A stretch of 54,002 bases of DNA, taken from positions 1-54,002 of the forward strand of contig CAMLKR010000005.1 of NCBI GenBank assembly GCA_946480565.1. Reading direction: 5' to 3'. Below, one piece after another: positions 51,207 to 54,002 of this stretch (its first letter is position 1; each line of letters starts with the position of its first letter). The translations under genes and the position numbers were made by a program. The DNA comes from an uncultured Arenimonas sp. GTDB lineage: Bacteria; Pseudomonadota; Gammaproteobacteria; Xanthomonadales; Xanthomonadaceae. A model generated the notes under the pieces. That model saw nothing but the letters and a program-made list of their open reading frames with translations, made no database searches and was not told where the DNA came from.

Positions 51207-52265
51207 TTAAGCCGTGCCGGCCAGGTCGCGGCCGCGCACGATGGCCTGGGCCCGGGTGCGCACGCCCAGCTTCCGGTACACGTGGCTCAGGTGGTTGCGC
51301 ACGGTCTTCTCGCTCAGGAACAGCCGCCGCGCGATCTCGGCATTGCCCAGGCCCTGGCCCAGCAGGTGCAGGATCTCGCGCTCGCGCCGGCTCAGGCCGG
51401 ACTCGCCGGGCGCGGGCTCTTCGCCGGGCACGATGCCGGTGAAGTCCAGCAGCGCGCGCTGGAACACCGCCCAGGCCGGCTCGTGTTCCAGCAGCACGTG
51501 GTTGCGCGATTCGAGCTCGACGAACTCGGCGCCCGGGATCTGCGCGGCCAAGGTGCGGCCTTCGGAAAACGGCACCACCTCGTCGTGGCGCGCATGCAGC
51601 ACCAGGGTCGGCACCCGCACCTGCGGCAGCAGGGCGGTGATGTCGGTCTGGGCGCGCACGGCCAGCAGGCGAACGGCCATCTCGGGCGCGCAGGTCTTGC
51701 GGCACAGTTCGTTGTACCAGTCGATCTGCTCGTGCGTGCCGCCGGGAAGGAAGCGCGAGGTGAAGGCCTGGCGGAACACCGGGTTGTCGCTGCCCCAGCC
51801 CAGCCTCACCATCTCCGACACTGCGCGGTAGTGCTCGGCGTCGTTCTCGCTGCGCCGGGCCCAGCCGCGGGCGTAACTGCCGTACAGCACCAGGTGCGAA
51901 ACACGTTCGGGATGTTTGATGGCGTAGCGCATCGCCGCCGCGCCTCCCTGCGAGATGCCCAGCAGCACCATCGGCAGGCGCGGCTTCGCGGCCTCGACCA
52001 CGGTTTCCAGGTCCGACAGCCAGTTCGGTTCGGAGACGTCGGCCACCTCGCGGTCGGACAGGCCGCAGCCGCGTTCGTCGAAACGCAGCAGGTCGAAGTG
52101 GTCGGAGAAGAAGCGCAGCCAGTGGCGCCAGACGGGGCTGTCGACGTCGTCGCGCAGGTGCGTCATCCAGTTGGCGGCCTTCACCAGCGTCGGCCCGCGA
52201 CCGGTGCGCGTCCAGGCCAGGTGCACGCCGTCGGGGGTTCGCACGAGGTGGATGGGTTGGCGCAT
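51207..52265 (-). CDS. Alpha/beta hydrolase fused to a LuxR-type HTH
   Basis: A 352-residue fusion. The N-terminal alpha/beta hydrolase (about 1-270) has GISQGGAAAMRYA (GxSxG), RFDERGCGLSD and a C-terminal His in RNHVLLEHEP. The C-terminal 65 residues are a LuxR/FixJ HTH (LSRREREILHLLGQGLGNAE ... KTVRNHLSHVYRKLGV). A hydrolase-like sensor for a small molecule driving DNA binding is the natural inference. Confidence 0.92.
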   Translation of the reverse strand: MRQPIHLVRTPDGVHLAWTRTGRGPTLVKAANWMTHLRDDVDSPVWRHWLRFFSDHFDLLRFDERGCGLSDREVADVSEPNWLSDLETVVEAAKPRLPMVLLGISQGGAAAMRYAIKHPERVSHLVLYGSYARGWARRSENDAEHYRAVSEMVRLGWGSDNPVFRQAFTSRFLPGGTHEQIDWYNELCRKTCAPEMAVRLLAVRAQTDITALLPQVRVPTLVLHARHDEVVPFSEGRTLAAQIPGAEFVELESRNHVLLEHEPAWAVFQRALLDFTGIVPGEEPAPGESGLSRREREILHLLGQGLGNAEIARRLFLSEKTVRNHLSHVYRKLGVRTRAQAIVRGRDLAGTA

Positions 52266-52327
52266 GTGCGGCGTAGCTCCGGGGGACGCGGGGCCTAGGG
52301 TAGCGCGTCGCCGCCGCCCCGGCCCGG

Positions 52328-53860
52328 CTAGTCGCGCCGCGGCGCCGGCAGGTCGCGCCCGCCCTGGTGCAGCACCAGGGACGTCGGCACGCCGTCCTCG
52401 CCCAGGATGAAGCTGACCTGTGCGTCCACCGCCTCGAGGAAGAACTTCGACGGCGACTCGGCGAACAGCGGAAAGCGCGGCTGGTCACCCAGACGCAGCT
52501 GCAGCTGGCCCTCGGCCAGGGTGATGTCGAACACCTGGCCCGGCGCCAGCTCGTAGCGGCCGACGTAACGCGCCAGCACCGCCGGATCCACGTCCACCTT
52601 CACCCGCGGGTTGGCGACGCGGTCGAGCTGGGCGAACAGGCGCTCGATGCGGCCGGGCGTCAGCTGGCGGCGGTCGGCCAGCGGCCAGTCGGCCGCCTGC
52701 GCCACTCCCGCGATGATCAGCGAGGCCAGGACCTGGCCGGCCTCGGCATTGCTCATGATCACGACGCCGTGGCCGGTGTCGGCCAGCATCTCCAGGTGCG
52801 CGAAGTAGCCGGCGTTGCCGCCCGAGTGCGCGAAATAGCCGTGCGCGGCCGCGTCGCGGACCACGAAGCCCAGGCCCGCGCCTTCGCGGTGCGGCGCCAG
52901 CATCTGCGTCGCCAGCGCGCGCGACAGCAGGGCGCCGTCCCGGCCACGTTTGGCATCGGCGACGGCGATGGCGAAGGCCGCGAGATCGCGCGGCGTGCTC
53001 CACAGGCCGGCGGCGGCGAGTTCCGGATGCACATGCCAGCCGCCCGGCACCGGCGCGCCCACCCCGAGGTGGCCGCGTGCGACGCGGGCCTGCAGCGCGT
53101 CGTCGACGTCCTGGCGGAAGCTGCTGTCGCGCATGCCCAGCGGCTGCAGCACGTTCGCCTGCATCAGGGTCTCGAAGTCCTGGCCCAGCCGGTCCTGCAG
53201 CGCCTGCTGGATGAGCGAATAGCCCAGCCCGCTGTACGCGACCCCGGCGTCGGGCGCGGCCACCACGCGCGCGGGCGCATTGGTCGCGGGCGGGGCACCA
53301 TCGAGCACCTGGACCAGGGTCGGGACCGGCACGTCGCGTGCATAACCCGCGAACCCGCCCGGCGTGACGCCGCCGGTGTGGGCCAGCAGCTGGCGCAGCG
53401 TGACCGGCTTTCCGGCCTGCGCGTCGCCGGCGGGCAAGGTCCAGGTGGTGAGTGCGGCATTGATGTCGGCGTCGAGCGCGAGCTTGCCCTGCCCGACCTG
53501 CCGCATCACCGCCAGCGCCGTCACCGGCTTGGCGATCGACGCCGCCTGGAAGCGCGTGTCCGGCGCCACCGGCAGGCCCTGCGGCCCCGGCGTGGTGACG
53601 CCGAAACCCTGCACCCAGACCACCCGGTAGTCCTCGATGACGGCGATGCCCAGGCCCGGGACGCCCAGTGCCTGCATCCACTGCTCCAGCGACTGCGCCA
53701 CCTTGCGCTCGCCCTGCGCGACCTCGGGCAGCGCCGCGGCGAACCGCGCGTACTTCCCGGGCGCGGCTTCGGCCTCGGGCGCCGCCTCCGCGGCCGAAAG
53801 ACTGGGCGCACCCAGGGCCAACAGGGCGGCGAGCAGGACACGGGTCACGCTGGGGCGCAT
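52328..53860 (-). CDS. Serine hydrolase (beta-lactamase class C-like)
   Basis: A 510-residue exported hydrolase with a signal peptide (VLLAALLALGAPSLSAAEA). The catalytic domain has SIAK (SxxK), YSGLGYS (Tyr-Ser-Gly in place of YxN) and HSGGNAGYF (HxG). The last 130 residues form an extra lipocalin-like domain (YVGRYELAPGQVFDITLAEG), common in esterase/D-aminopeptidase homologues. Not a close copy of the hydrolase at 1-1250. Confidence 0.93.
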   Translation of the reverse strand: MRPSVTRVLLAALLALGAPSLSAAEAAPEAEAAPGKYARFAAALPEVAQGERKVAQSLEQWMQALGVPGLGIAVIEDYRVVWVQGFGVTTPGPQGLPVAPDTRFQAASIAKPVTALAVMRQVGQGKLALDADINAALTTWTLPAGDAQAGKPVTLRQLLAHTGGVTPGGFAGYARDVPVPTLVQVLDGAPPATNAPARVVAAPDAGVAYSGLGYSLIQQALQDRLGQDFETLMQANVLQPLGMRDSSFRQDVDDALQARVARGHLGVGAPVPGGWHVHPELAAAGLWSTPRDLAAFAIAVADAKRGRDGALLSRALATQMLAPHREGAGLGFVVRDAAAHGYFAHSGGNAGYFAHLEMLADTGHGVVIMSNAEAGQVLASLIIAGVAQAADWPLADRRQLTPGRIERLFAQLDRVANPRVKVDVDPAVLARYVGRYELAPGQVFDITLAEGQLQLRLGDQPRFPLFAESPSKFFLEAVDAQVSFILGEDGVPTSLVLHQGGRDLPAPRRD

Positions 53861-53905
53861 GGATTCCTCTCTTCTTCGGGTGGGTGGCGTCGGAACGTGC
53901 GGGTG

Positions 53906-54002
53906 TCATCGGAGCTGGGGGCGTGTTTCATCTGCGGGCGACGCGCTGCCGCGCGCCGTCTCCAGCAGGGTCAGCACCGGCGCGAAGCCGCCGCCGGGAG
54001 TG
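53906..54002 (-). CDS. C-terminal end of an unknown protein, cut by the window
   Basis: On the minus strand an open frame enters from the right edge and ends at a TGA at 53906-53908. The last residues read GGGFAPVLTLLETARGSA and then a polar tail. Codon pattern is like genome genes. Too short to assign; about 45 bases lie between it and the upstream end of the serine hydrolase gene. Confidence 0.45.
   Translation of the reverse strand, partial: TPGGGFAPVLTLLETARGSASPADETRPQLR

Overview
This is a very GC-rich chromosomal window with strong G/C third-position bias. The gene families point to a Xanthomonadaceae-type gammaproteobacterium, probably Lysobacter/Luteimonas-like: split borosin genes, MddA, an entericidin-like lipoprotein, DUF3309, DUF3297, a PA2169-type protein and an HU with a Lys/Ala tail. 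Genus is inference only. I see no insertion sequence, integrase, prophage core or CRISPR array.

Layout. 1-5118: end of a class C-type serine hydrolase, then an ECF sigma/anti-sigma pair, a subtilase and a repetitive secreted protein. These three transcription units share one promoter motif (GGAAGAA-N15-CGTA). 5137-9760: a GNAT gene, then a split borosin pair (alpha-N-methyltransferase plus precursor), directly followed by a TPR-GGDEF cyclase, a second GNAT and an XRE regulator. 9979-15303: a zinc-protease-like secreted protein, an aldo/keto reductase, HU and several small stress or envelope proteins. 15315-20524: response regulator/kinase, hybrid kinase, TspO and a sigma-54 activator. 20709-22922: BlaI/BlaR1-like pair with a tandem operator and an unusual heptad-repeat sensor. 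22956-26506: uncharacterised operon of three DUF2589-like proteins, a small membrane protein, a zinc ribbon and a putative bba-Me nuclease, divergent from an XRE regulator.

26507-30046: an RNA-rich stretch (a promoter-terminator unit with a 39-codon ORF, strong hairpins, a tRNA mimic whose anticodon arm is a GNRA mini-hairpin, and a tRNA-Asn-like unit) leading into slipin and RtcB, i.e. a putative RNA repair locus. 30140-34877: small housekeeping and stress genes, an FMN reductase and an ABC-2 exporter. 34884-40061: tight operon CHAT protease, MBL hydrolase, DUF2235 hydrolase, headed by a 24-bp perfect palindrome; a candidate conflict or defence system. 40158-54002: SelO, metabolic and regulatory genes (GST/WYL, AcpH, HicAB with a changed toxin active site, AhpD-like/AraC, RidA, Lrp, MddA, hydrolase-LuxR fusion, second serine hydrolase) and the tail of one more gene.

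Best candidates for novelty: the CHAT-MBL-DUF2235 operon, the DUF2589 operon, the borosin-GGDEF locus and the tRNA-mimic/slipin/RtcB locus.
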